From: Stichopus chloronotus
Lineage: Eukaryota; Echinodermata; Holothuroidea; Aspidochirotida; Stichopodidae
DNA length: 64,000 nt
Assembly: GCA_021234535.1 (NCBI GenBank)
Contig: SFZH01000008.1
Span: 21,849,091 to 21,913,090 of the forward strand
Direction: 5' to 3'
Within the stretch, counting starts at the first letter, position 1. Every line of letters starts with the position of its first letter. A program made the position numbers and the translations under genes. The notes under the pieces are model-generated. The model did no database searches and was not told the origin of the DNA. It saw only the letters and a program-made list of their open reading frames with translations. Positions 44,832 through 55,192 of this stretch are shown one piece after another.

Positions 44832-47800
44832 GGCTGTGGTTGTTTTAACATGTGCAAGAAGTCAGATTGTATGTTCAGAGATCCTTGTGGAAATATGTTT
44901 CTTGTTAAGCAACTTATATTATTATATTTATTATGCATAGGTATTGCTTGAGCTACCATAGCATAATGAAAGTTGAGCGAATTCTCTTAATGCATGCTTC
45001 TTGCTACTTTTGTCCAAAATTGCTGACAGAAATTCGCAGCATAAAATGGGCAGAACATTGCCAGGACTGTCATTTCAACAAAAAATAATGTAGGGGATTA
45101 ACATAATTATGACTTTGAAACATGATGAAGGGAGATTATTACAATAAACAATCATCTTAAAAATGTTCCTATATTTTAGGTTGGTAGTCACACAAAGATG
45201 ACGTTGCGGACGTTACATTTTCCGTCAACAACTGTATGCTAACTTAACATGTCCTTCAGTGTAAGATAAAAAAGAAACTTGAATGTCTAGTGTGCTTACC
45301 CAGAATATTATGTTAAACCAATACATACCACAAACATAAGAGTTTACATTATCCATTGTTTTTCAGGAATATGTGACTTTGAAAAAAAATTGACATTTTC
45401 CGTCAACACTTTTGTAACGTCCGCAACATTGTTTTAAGCCAAGTATCTTGAAGCTGCAGTGAGATTTTGTTTCACTTTTTGCATTTAGTGCAAAGACTCC
45501 CTACACCCTTTGTATTGGACTATATAGTTCTTCCCTACATATTACACTTTAGTGATATGGAGCAAATTAGGAATTCCGTCAACACATGTAACGTCCGCAA
45601 CAGAGTGTAACGTCCGCAAAAGAAAATGTGATTTTTTTGTGAAATACATACCAAATAATAAACAGTTATGTAATGTTATGTGCATGAAATGTATCAACAC
45701 TGCTTATAGTGTCTGTAAAAAGTAAAATGTTAGGTGCATTTACTTTTGGCACATTAGTAACTAGAAAGATGTGTTGCGGACGTTACATCAGTAATTGTTG
45801 ACGGAAATTTTTGATGTTATATGAGAATGCAATATCATCATTTACTACAGAATTGATTTCATTGTATCTCTTCTTTTAAGGTGGTGTCCTGTTTTTGCTA
45901 GAATTCTTATAGTGTCTGTAGAAAGTGAAATGTTAGGTGCATTTACTTTTGGCACATTAATAACTAGAAAGATGTGTTGCGGACGTTACATCAGTAATTG
46001 TTGACGGAAATTTTTGATGTTATATGAGAATGCAATATCATCACTTACTACAGAATTGATTTCATTGTATCTCTTCTTTTAAGGTGGTGTCCTGTTTTTG
46101 CTAGAATGTAAATTGGAGTCATTCCAACAATTTGGATATATTTATGTGATGAGTGGACCCTTGTGTTTTGAATTTTTCAAGTGGTCCATTAAGAATTGTG
46201 GTCACTTTCATGCATGAACAATCTGTATGGCTTACCACTGTATTAGTATTTTGTACTAGAAATAGTTTTTAAAATGTAGGAAAATCAAACAACTGAATAC
46301 CTGCATTAGTAAGTTGGGCTAACATGTATTCCCCATGATTCACAGCACTACCAACTTTTTGTTGCGGACGTTACATAAAACTGTTGACAGATATCTATGA
46401 CATATTTCATACAAAGTAAAGTTTTTGAAACCCGCTAAGTTCACTGTTTTTATCTTCTATGTCACCCTATGCATTGAGAATAAAGATAAAATTGCATGTG
46501 GATACTGTACTGAGCACACTTATGGTTTAATTACTTGGAACTATCTTGGACTTATAAAATAATCAAAAAGGAATTGTGTGTTCAATTAGGTGTAGGAAAA
46601 ATAGAGAAAGAAAAGAGTACAATTGGCCTTGTTATTGAATATTTTATAAGAAATTGAGAAATATGTTTGTTTAAAGCAGCAATCCTGTAAATAAAAAATG
46701 GTTCATGAACAATATATAGGCAGTGATCCTGGAGGACAGGGAAACATGTCAATCCACTACTTTTTTAGCTAGGGGCCATGACACAACATGTTTCTCCCCC
46801 CCCCCCCACACTTTTGTAGTGGAAGCAAAATCAAAATGCCCCTACCTGTATACTCCCATCAATAGCGGCAAAGAGGAAAAACTGTGATGTTTTGGACTTT
46901 TGGCCAAACATAAAGTCCTGGACAGTTCTGTGAAATGCTTAATTATGCTGTGTATTCATATTATAACAAACATGTTATAACATTATACTTAGCCTCAAAA
47001 CATCACAATATAACAGCATTCTGAAACTTAGTTCAGGTCTCCCTTATTAAACTTCAAGTGTATTACATCACTGCATCCTGCATTGCATTTTGGTTTATAT
47101 GATTACACTTTCTCAGTCACAGAGCTATGTAAACTACAATGCAATCTGGTGCCAATATGGCAAGCAGAAACAAGTCAGTCAAACAAAGGAAAATAGTTTT
47201 GCAATATTTGAGATATTACTTCTTCGTTCACTTCATTGCAGTTTAGCCTCATCCTACCCCAAAAATGCTTTCAGAATAAATTAACCAGGAGGCATAACTC
47301 ATTGTTATTTTTGTATCACCTCAGCCCATCTGATATAGCAATTAACCATAGATTAAGTTTCCCAATAATTACGAAATTGCAGACAGCTAGGAGATTCATA
47401 TTTCAAGACAGGGTGCATGAAGCTTAGAAAGTGCCCCTTCCTGCCATCTTTTGGCTTGTAAAGCAAAACATTTATTTGTACATTTCACACCAATAGATGA
47501 TGGTGCCCAACTTAGACAGTCCTGCCAGCACGCAGCACTACAGTATCTATCACACAGCCAATATTTTTTTCATGCTACAGTACTTGTACCTCATCTACTC
47601 CACGTCATACAGGGGAGCTTTGCACCCCTCCATGATCAGTGCTTTTGGGCCAAAATGGGATCGCCTGGAAATGTTAAAGTGTGCATTCAATTTATTGCAA
47701 TGTAGCCCCATTTTTCAAATGTGTGTGGGGCAGGGAACCAGGTCATTTCATGTCACCTGGTTGACTTTGTTCTGCCACCCCCTCCTCACATCTGATAAGT

Positions 47801-50108
47801 GATTGATGTCCCTGCTTCTGTATACATGATCAGGAGGGGGAACACATACTGTTCTAATGGTCAACTATTTAGTTGTGCAGATAATTAGTGACTATCTCTC
47901 TCCTGCGAAATGTCATTGACTTTAATTACTGTTTGTTTGCCCTGGACTTGTATGCTTCTCTCAAATTATCAATCACTGAAGGTACATGCAATTGTTGATT
48001 GCTGAATGTAGTGTTACAGTACCACTAGTACTCTATCCAAGCAATTCTATGCAGTTCATAGTGGATCCAGTTGTACATTTGTAATAGTTACAGTTTGAGA
48101 GTTCAAAATGTGTTGGAATGTCAGGTTTAGTGTGCCTGTAACCCCATACCAATAAAACAGTGTGCAGGCAATATTCAGTTGATCTATTTCTTCTGAATGT
48201 ACAGTAATAATACTGATGCTCCTACAGTGGTGTACTATCTGCTCCTCATACACTATGTATACTGTGCATACTCTAGATTGCATTGGCTGCATACCACAGG
48301 TATTTAAGACTGGTTTGGTTGTATAGTGGACTCTTGTCAGACTTGAATAAAATGGATTCCACATTCTTCACTGTATACCCCTTCCCCAAGTTGTACATGA
48401 ATTTATTGATACTATCTCATCACAAGTTTTGTATTTTCCTAGTGCAACTTCAATTTTTGAAGTGAATTCATTGGTGTCAGTCAACTATGACGATAGGGTG
48501 GTGGCCTGGACTAATACAGCCTGTACTTGAGACAAAAAGTGATGGGCGCAAGATAACCTTCATGAAGCCAGTATAGTAGGGGGCTGTTATAAATTTGTTT
48601 GGTTTGAAAAGCCTGATACTAAAGGAGTGGTAGACTGAAATACTGAGTCCTATTCCTACACTCCCAAGTGCCTAGATAGCTGCCTCACATTCACAGTGTT
48701 TTCTTTCCCAGCACAAACTGTTGCTGAAGAGAGTGTGTATGACTGCCATTAATTGTAACAAACATGTGACCACAAACAAAAACTTAAGTTTTTATAACTT
48801 TCATTCGCTGCGCTCATTGCATATTGATCAGTTGAAAGGTGCACTGTGCTACCATGGCCATAAATCAATTGCCTATTCCTAGTAGGGAAATATGTAACGT
48901 CCACAACATTCAGTTTAGTAAAGTACTTCTAACTAATTTGTTCTAACTAAGTTTACTACCACACAATTGGTCATTGGGAATTTGACTATGATGAAATTGA
49001 GATGTTTTAAAAGATCTACCATTATTTTATGAAGTTATGGTTCAATCTAAAAGTGTTATCATTACTGTATAATGCAGTTTACCATATTAAAAGTCAGTTT
49101 ATCACTACAATATTAGTGCGTATATCCTTACCCACAACTGAGCTACTGTATGGAATGAGAGTTTGTAACTTAATAATTGTAGACCATCTTTCAAACAACT
49201 TCAACAAACTTTGGATTAAACTGATTATGCAACATTATTCTACAAATCTTTGGGGCATACAGTCATGTTGACATTATGTAACGTCCGCAACATAACTCAC
49301 CATGTTGAATTTAAAGTATGAATTTTGCAACAAAAGCAATTGGTTTCGGGCTGTTTATAATTTTCATTAAAAAAGACTACAGTATTTGAGACTTTGAAAT
49401 TTGTAAGGTTGTTTGATGTAATCTACACCTTTTTATGTAATTCTTTGTTGTACAGTATCATACAGTACATGGTGCTGTTAACGTTTTACATCAGAAAAAT
49501 GAACAAAAAGATGTCCTTTCAAGTACTCCGTTACAAGTAAACATCTAATCTGCAGGAAAACTTATACTTTGTGCATATCTAAATGGAACATACTTACTGA
49601 AACACATGAAGATATAAGGATATCTTTCATTTTAAATCTACGAAATGAATGTTGACAATGTGTAACGTCCGAAACATGTGTAAGGTCTATACTCAAATTA
49701 AACAAGAAAATTTTGGAGGAACTTTTGTAGGTCAAAACCCCCAAAATTGTACATTTTTGTCATTCATCTGGCCATGAAAACTACACTTGTTGCTATTGAT
49801 AACTGTAACTTGGTGTATTTCAACAGTACAGTGAGGTAAATAATCCCTATGTATTGCAGACATATTGCATGAACTACCATCAGCTTAGCAATGTTTCAAA
49901 TTTCACTGTTTTTTACTCAAAATACACTTTTCTCTCCAACAGTCATGGTCATAATGTTTAAACGGAACAAGTTTAAGCTTCAATCCTTTCATTTTTACAA
50001 AATGCATTGTGTCTTAAGTCTCTTAACAATAAGAGACAATTCCTACATTGAAGTTTCAATTTTCTCATTTTTTCTTCCGAAATGTGCTATGTTAAAACAA
50101 CCACAGCC
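44832..50108. mobile_element. TIR element (5,277 bp) with TGTAACGTCCGCAACA subterminal motifs, inserted in the DIRS element
   Basis: Perfect 20-bp terminal inverted repeats, GGCTGTGGTTGTTTTAACAT at 44,832 and its complement ending at 50,108. The target duplication is short and imperfect (TTA/ATA). Motif copies lie at 45,203, 45,413, 45,587, 45,606, 45,772, 45,975 and 46,360 near one end and 48,893, 49,277 and 49,661 near the other, in both orientations, several paired with a TTCCGTCAACA motif. The centre (46.4-48.9 kb) has no recognised coding sequence, so it is non-autonomous. The core ACGTCCG is shared with the motif at 21.9-24.9 kb, suggesting related transposases. Confidence 0.75.
45706..46106. 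repeat. Tandem duplication of ~203 bp inside the TIR element
   Basis: Two head-to-tail copies starting TTATAGTGTCTGTA at about 45,706 and 45,909, each with one TGTTGCGGACGTTACA and one TGTTGACGGAAA motif. They are nearly identical, so the duplication is recent relative to the rest of the element. Confidence 0.9.
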
Positions 50109-51908
50109 ATAAGCATCCAGACCTTGCCAGCTGATGGATAGGGCATCTGTTGCCCATGCTCCGTCCTCTTGAAACCTCGAGCAATACGTCGGTAGTTTGG
50201 CGTTCTTGGCCGAGGCAAAGAGGTCTATGTTGGGGCGCCCGCAGTGATTGAAGAGAGCTTGCAGACACGATTCCTTCAGCTCCCACTCCGTCGTCGCCAG
50301 CCTCCCTCGGGAGAGAGCGTCGGCTACCAGGTTGGTCACTCCTGGTATGTGGGTCGCCCGAAGGGCAATCTTGAGGTCGTCGCACCATGTCAGAACCTGC
50401 CATGCTAAGGCATTGAGGGTCCGTGAGTGGGTCCCCCCTTCCCGATTGACATAGGCTACTACTGTTGTGTTGTCGGTCTTTACCAAAACTGTCTTTCCCC
50501 GCAAGTCTAGGCGGAAGGCCTTCAGGAATTCCCAGACTGCATACAGTTCTAGCACGTTGATGTGCAACCCCCGAAAGTGTGGCGGACAAACCCCCGGAAC
50601 CTGACAGGTCCCCCACGCGCCCCCAACCCATAAGGGAGGCGTCCGTTGACACGGTCTCCTCCACTGGTGGTAAAACGAAGGGGATGCCCCTCATCATATT
50701 GCTGCGATCTAGCCACCACGTCAGGTGGCTCCGAATGTGAGCGGGCACCGGCACTAGGACATCCAGACTGTCCTCCGATGGGGTGAAGTGCTGGAGTAAG
50801 TGTAGTTGGAAGGGTCTCATTCTGAGGCGACAACGGGGGACAAGGTCTATGAGGCTGGCTTGCATGCCGAGAACCTTCAGCCAAGTTGCAGCTGTTGCCG
50901 AGGTCAGAAGCAAGAGGCTGGAGATTTCTAGTTGGAGGCTGGTCAGGCGCTCCATGGTCGGAAAAGCCTCTTGAGTTATCAGGTCTAAGGATGCCCCTAG
51001 AAAGGTTATTTTCTGTGCAGGGGTAAGACTGGACTTTTCCCAGTTGATCAGCCAACCTAAGCGGGTGAGTGTATTGATGACAAAATTTAGGTCTGCTATA
51101 CACTGCTCTTTTGTGGGGAAAACTATTAACCAATCGTCTAAGTAGGCCCACAATAGAACCCCCTCCCATCTCAGAAATGATACTACAGCTCTTGAGACTC
51201 TCGTAAAGACCCGTGGCGCTGTCGCCAGACCGAAAGGGAGTGCAGTAAACACGTACTCCTTCCCTTCGTACTTGAACGCTAGAAATCGCCTGTGATCTTT
51301 CGCGACGGGGATATGCAGATATGCGTCTCGCAAGTCCACGGACATGGCCCATGTGTTCCCTGGAAGAAGTGAAAGAACTATCCCCAGATGTTCCATTCTG
51401 AACTTTTGTGGAGCCATATACGCCCGATTGAGTGGTTTTAAATTTAGTATTGGCTGCCACTTGTTCGGTTTCTTGGAGGCAAGGAAAGATGACAGGAAGA
51501 GTGGCCCCTCTCTTCCTGTGGCTGGAGACACTGCCTTTTTTGCCAGCAGAGCCTCCAATTCTGCCTCTAAGGCTACCCTTTTGCCAAATCTTTTGGTACT
51601 GGAGTACTCCTCCCCCCACCACCCTGGGGTGGCGGCCTTACAAACTCCACCCTGTAACCGTTCTCCACTGTGTCTAGGACCCAAGAGTCTGCCTGAATTG
51701 ATTTCCACTCTTCGACAAACCCCTGAATTCTCGCCCCCACTTCCGGTATCCCGGCGGAGGTGAGGTGGGCACCCCTAGGGACGGCCCCTGGACTCTGCGG
51801 CCTTAGTACTACCGCGTCCCCTTCCGCGACCGGGCCCAGACCTACGAATTTGGACCCCGCGTTGGGAAGGTTTAGCCTGCCTCTCTCCTCCACCGCGACC
51901 CTCCACAC
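50109..51908 (-). pseudogene. DIRS reverse transcriptase and RNase H (frameshifted)
   Basis: Pre-RT segment (DSWVLDTVENGYRVEF) in one frame, then RT: GPLFLSSFLASKKPNKWQPI, MSVDLRDAYLHIPV, FTALPFGLATAPRVFT and the catalytic box WAYLDDWLIV, followed by FLGASLDL. RNase H begins VSTDASLMGWG, then after a shift near 50,570 continues HINVLELYAVWEFL, VLVKTDNTTVVAYVN and VADALSR. Shifts lie near 51,600 and 50,570-50,640, in C/G runs. RT copies the element RNA and RNase H removes it. The frame is cut at 50,108 by the inserted TIR element. Confidence 0.88.
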
Positions 51909-52467
51909 GACGAGATGAGCCCAGTGAAGGTCTACGGTAGGAACCTACTGGCCGATTGCTAGAAAAAGGGCGTGGACCCAATTGTCTGTCGAGTTTCCGG
52001 TCCGATTCTACCCTTGTAGCTTCGTCCTCAATCCTGGAACGAAACTCCTCATGAAAGAGGTCTTTACCTATCAGGGGGACACTTTCCATTCTATTCCGAG
52101 CTTCATTTGAAGGCCACTTGAGAGCATTACTAACTACTGCTCGTCTCTCTGCAGTTAATTTCAACGCGACCCTTGCCAACTGATCAAAAATCAGGCGTGT
52201 CAGGGGCCCCAAGCTACGAACCAGGGCGGCAGCCTCCTCATCAGACACTGGCGAAGGCTCCTCCTCACGCTGCTGGTGATATTTCATCAGCACTTCCGGT
52301 AATAACGCGGCAAATGAAGCAAACTTAAGACCGGTCCTGGCAGCCAATTCAATGTCATGAAGAACGGAAAGGCGCTTCTTTCTGTCTGAATCAGATTTAG
52401 CCGCTTTCCTGAGGCGTTCAATGGCTTCCTCAGGGATGGGGGGGGGGGGGTTTGAAATAAAGGGCAT
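51775..52467 (-). pseudogene. DIRS gag, C-terminal part
   Basis: A 230-residue frame starting after a Pro run (poly-C/G tract at 52,438-52,451) with EAIERLRKAAKSDSDRKKR, a helical middle (VSDEEAAALVRSLGPLTRLI) and an Arg/Gly-rich tail with RGRGRGS-like segments that may bind RNA. Upstream gag sequence (52,468-52,751) is readable only with frame changes. Confidence 0.7.
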
Positions 52468-52751
52468 GGTCCTCCTCTGTAGCTACAACACTACCCTCTC
52501 GCGCCCTGCCAACCGGTTTCCATTTGGCAGAAGTAACTGATTTGCTTATTTCCTCTAACCGATCTGTAAGCATCGTATCTAGTGGAAAGGGACGCTGCAA
52601 GGACTTTTGACTTTTTGTTTGTCCCTATCAGTTTAGAGCTAGACGTCTCTTGTGCCACCTCCTCAAAACCCAGGTGAAACCAAACAATGTCATTGACCGT
52701 GTCAACCAGTGTCTGAGGTAGAGAAGCCCTGAGGGGCTGGTCTTCCTCATC

Positions 52752-53576
52752 CTAACCTTCTTCACTGGGCTGAGGGCATTCCCCTAATGGGTGACCTGTC
52801 CCATGGGACGGAGAAGAGGTATAACCAGAGAGTGTTTCCCGCGTGTCCAAAAGCTGTGACAGCTGGGAAAGCAGCCATGACGTCTCCCCTCTCCTCAACG
52901 AGCGAGAACGAGAGCGTGAACGATAATGACGATACCTGCTCCTCCCGCGTGACCTATCTCTCTCCACTCTAGCGGGACTGCCACTATAGGACCTTTGTCT
53001 CCCACGACGCGACCGTCGCCCCACAGTTCGGGCTGAACTAGTGCTTCGTGACCGTCGCCTCTTGGCTCGGGTCAAACTTGTGCTTCGTGACCTTCGCCTC
53101 ATGGCTCGGGTCACACTCTTGCTTCGGGACCTCAGCCGTCTGGCCTGGGTCAAACTCCTGCTGCGGGACCTTCGCCTCATGGCTCGGGTCAAACTAGTGC
53201 TTCGTGACCTTCGCCTCATGGCTCGGGTCGGAGTTTTCGATCTGGCTTCCTTCGAGTGGTGCTGACTCTCAGACCTTGACGGTCCTGCTGGACCACCCCC
53301 ACCAAGGGTGGACGGCCCAGCTTCAGCGGTTGTCCCTGAAGGAGCTGCTGTAGGGCCAGAAGGCCCTGACGCCGAGGTTGGGGCTTCTTGATCAGCCTGG
53401 GCCCTGATCCAAGTCTGAATTAGTTTCCACTGACCGTCAGTAAACGATAAACACACAGCACACTCCTTTGGGTCACATGGTCTACAAATAGGACATAAGT
53501 CATGAAGATCCCATGGCCTAGACGGACGCCGATGCCGACACCCCACACACCTCTGCGGTTCCCTCTGGGAAGGCAT
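52752..53576 (-). pseudogene. DIRS gag, N-terminal part with Cys-rich and Arg/Ser repeats
   Basis: The start is taken as ATG 53,576 (MPSQREPQRCVGCRHRRPSR). A Cys/His-rich N-terminus (CVGC, CPICRPC, CAVC) looks like a zinc-binding module. A Pro/Ser/Thr linker follows, then repeated 13-residue units of the type TRAMRRRSRSTSL (53,030-53,250), and an end that stops at 52,752. The Arg/Ser repeats resemble RS domains; RNA binding is inferred. Confidence 0.7.
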
Positions 53577-54262
53577 ACTGTGCAAATAAACTAAGGAAAA
53601 TGCAAGAAAAAATGACGAAATGCAATGAACCAGCCCACCCGTCAAAGGGTGGGGCAGGAGAACCCCCAGATGGGAGACCACCTGGGGGAAGGTACATGAA
53701 ACAAAAACACGCATGGAGGAGTACTAACTCCACCAACCTAGCAATAGCAATGTTCAAAAAAAAATCACTGAGAGTGAAAACCCATTACTGCACAGTGCAT
53801 GGGCAAAGAAAACTAGCAACATGATGTAGGCCTAGTACATAAGAATGTAGCTTCGCAAAACATCGTGAAAAACTCAAAAATCATGGTAGCCAACTCTTAA
53901 CTACATGAGAAACATTTAGAAACAACACAGACATCGAATAGTAAGCATAAACTTAGGCCAAGGCCTCACACGTAACTCGTAACGAAACCTAGAGAAAGTT
54001 ATCAAAACTCTGATAGCCTACCGTACAACATTACACAAAAAGTGAGGATAGGCTAAACATGTGAGCGGGAAACCCGGTCCTAAAAGGCTACCAAAAACTT
54101 CAAAAGAAAATACTAGTTTTGCATGGAAGAAGAAAGGATGCTTATCGCAATCACAAAAAAGTACTTCTGATGGTCAAAAAGCGAAACAATCGTCGATGTA
54201 AATGGCGAATAAGACTGAAAACGGGTGCTGCGAAAATCTCCCGGTCCTTAGCCAATGGAGGC

Positions 54263-54415
54263 AGAAACCAAAGAGGACGATTGCTGATTGGGGTCGAGTT
54301 CGAGAGGCCAGGCCACAGAGGGCGCTCGGTGCGATTTTTCTGCCGGTTCTAGCACTGGGGCGAGGCCAGTGCAATAGTAGTGTGGGAGACAGGTAAGGAA
54401 GGGGGTGTAGTGAAT
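54263..54415 (-). repeat. DIRS inverted terminal repeat (5' side)
   Basis: Inverse of 42,788-42,925. The outermost bases GGGGGTGTAGTGAAT (54,401-54,415) are unique to this end and reappear inverted at 43,504-43,518. Confidence 0.9.
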
Positions 54416-55029
54416 ATGAGTTTTTCAACGTCTGAGTTTAATTTGGAGCTGGTCAAATTATTGTCACAGCTCTCCCCCACATACCATACAAAGGTTGGTG
54501 GAAATGTTAATAATTTACTTTACTAATTAAGTTAAAAACCTTTTGTCAACACAGCACATCCCAATTCCACGGTGGGAAATACTGTACTGTACCTACAACC
54601 TTGAAAATATGTGGTACTGTAATTAAATTGTCAGTCTACCAATTAGTTTAGATGCATATCAAAAGGCTCAAGTGTAAAACTGTAGGCCTAAGCCACATAT
54701 TGGCCATTAAATATCAAGCTGATATGAGCCAAAATCAAAAGATATATCTGGGATTAAAATGCTTTAATTCAAGGTTCCACATGAAATTTCGAAGTATCAG
54801 GGTCACTATTATGATCAAATAAAAACTAGAAATTTGGATTTTGTGAATGAGAGTTACTGCATGTCAATATATTGTAAGCATGCATTACACTGTGGAACTA
54901 ATTAGCCTACATTGAAACTCCAAAACCTACAAATTACAGATTTCCTGTACCGGTGTTCCTTATTTCCATAGCAAAAACCAGAGACCATGATATTGGAAAA
55001 ACCTGATCTATTAATTTCGTTCTTCACAG
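54416..55029. other. Intron sequence, no gene seen
   Basis: AT-rich DNA between the DIRS end and the SET exon acceptor. A polypyrimidine stretch lies just before 55,029. Nothing else recognised. Confidence 0.5.
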
Positions 55030-55192
55030 GTCATGGTGTCTTTACACAGAGAAATTTCAAGAAAGGAGATTTCCTCCTGCAGTATAAGGGCCATCTCATT
55101 TCCTTCAAAGAAGGAATTAGACGAGAAAGGGAGTATCCACTTCATATGGGGAGTTTTCTTTATTTTTTTAAGGAAAGAGGAGTTTTGCAATG
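55030..55192 (+). CDS. KMT5A/SET8-like gene, second exon (SET domain N-terminus)
   Basis: Acceptor TTCTTCACAG ends at 55,029 and donor GTAAGT follows 55,192; phase 1 in, phase 2 out. The frame reads GHGVFTQRNFKKGDFLLQYK, GHLISFKEGIRRERE and MGSFLYFFKERGVLQW. This is the SET-domain start (the GxGV motif that lies by the S-adenosylmethionine site) and the first strands. The cofactor NH motif and the catalytic Tyr region should follow in later exons; I could not find them before 64,000. The intron from exon 1 is about 19.2 kb and is almost filled with transposons. Confidence 0.8.

Larger units (their letters stand above)
42747..54415 (-). mobile_element. DIRS retrotransposon, structurally complete, interrupted by a 5.3-kb insert
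   Basis: Inverted terminal repeats at 42,747-42,925 and 54,263-54,415 share about 150 bp around CTTACCTGTCTCCCACACTA and end in different termini. An internal complementary region (43,443-43,550) carries the complements of both termini joined at 43,503/43,504, the defining DIRS layout. Coding order on the minus strand: gag, RT, RNase H, tyrosine recombinase. There is no target duplication, as expected for recombinase-mediated insertion. Frame changes lie in gag and around RT/RNase H, and the RNase H region is split, so the copy cannot be active. Confidence 0.92.
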
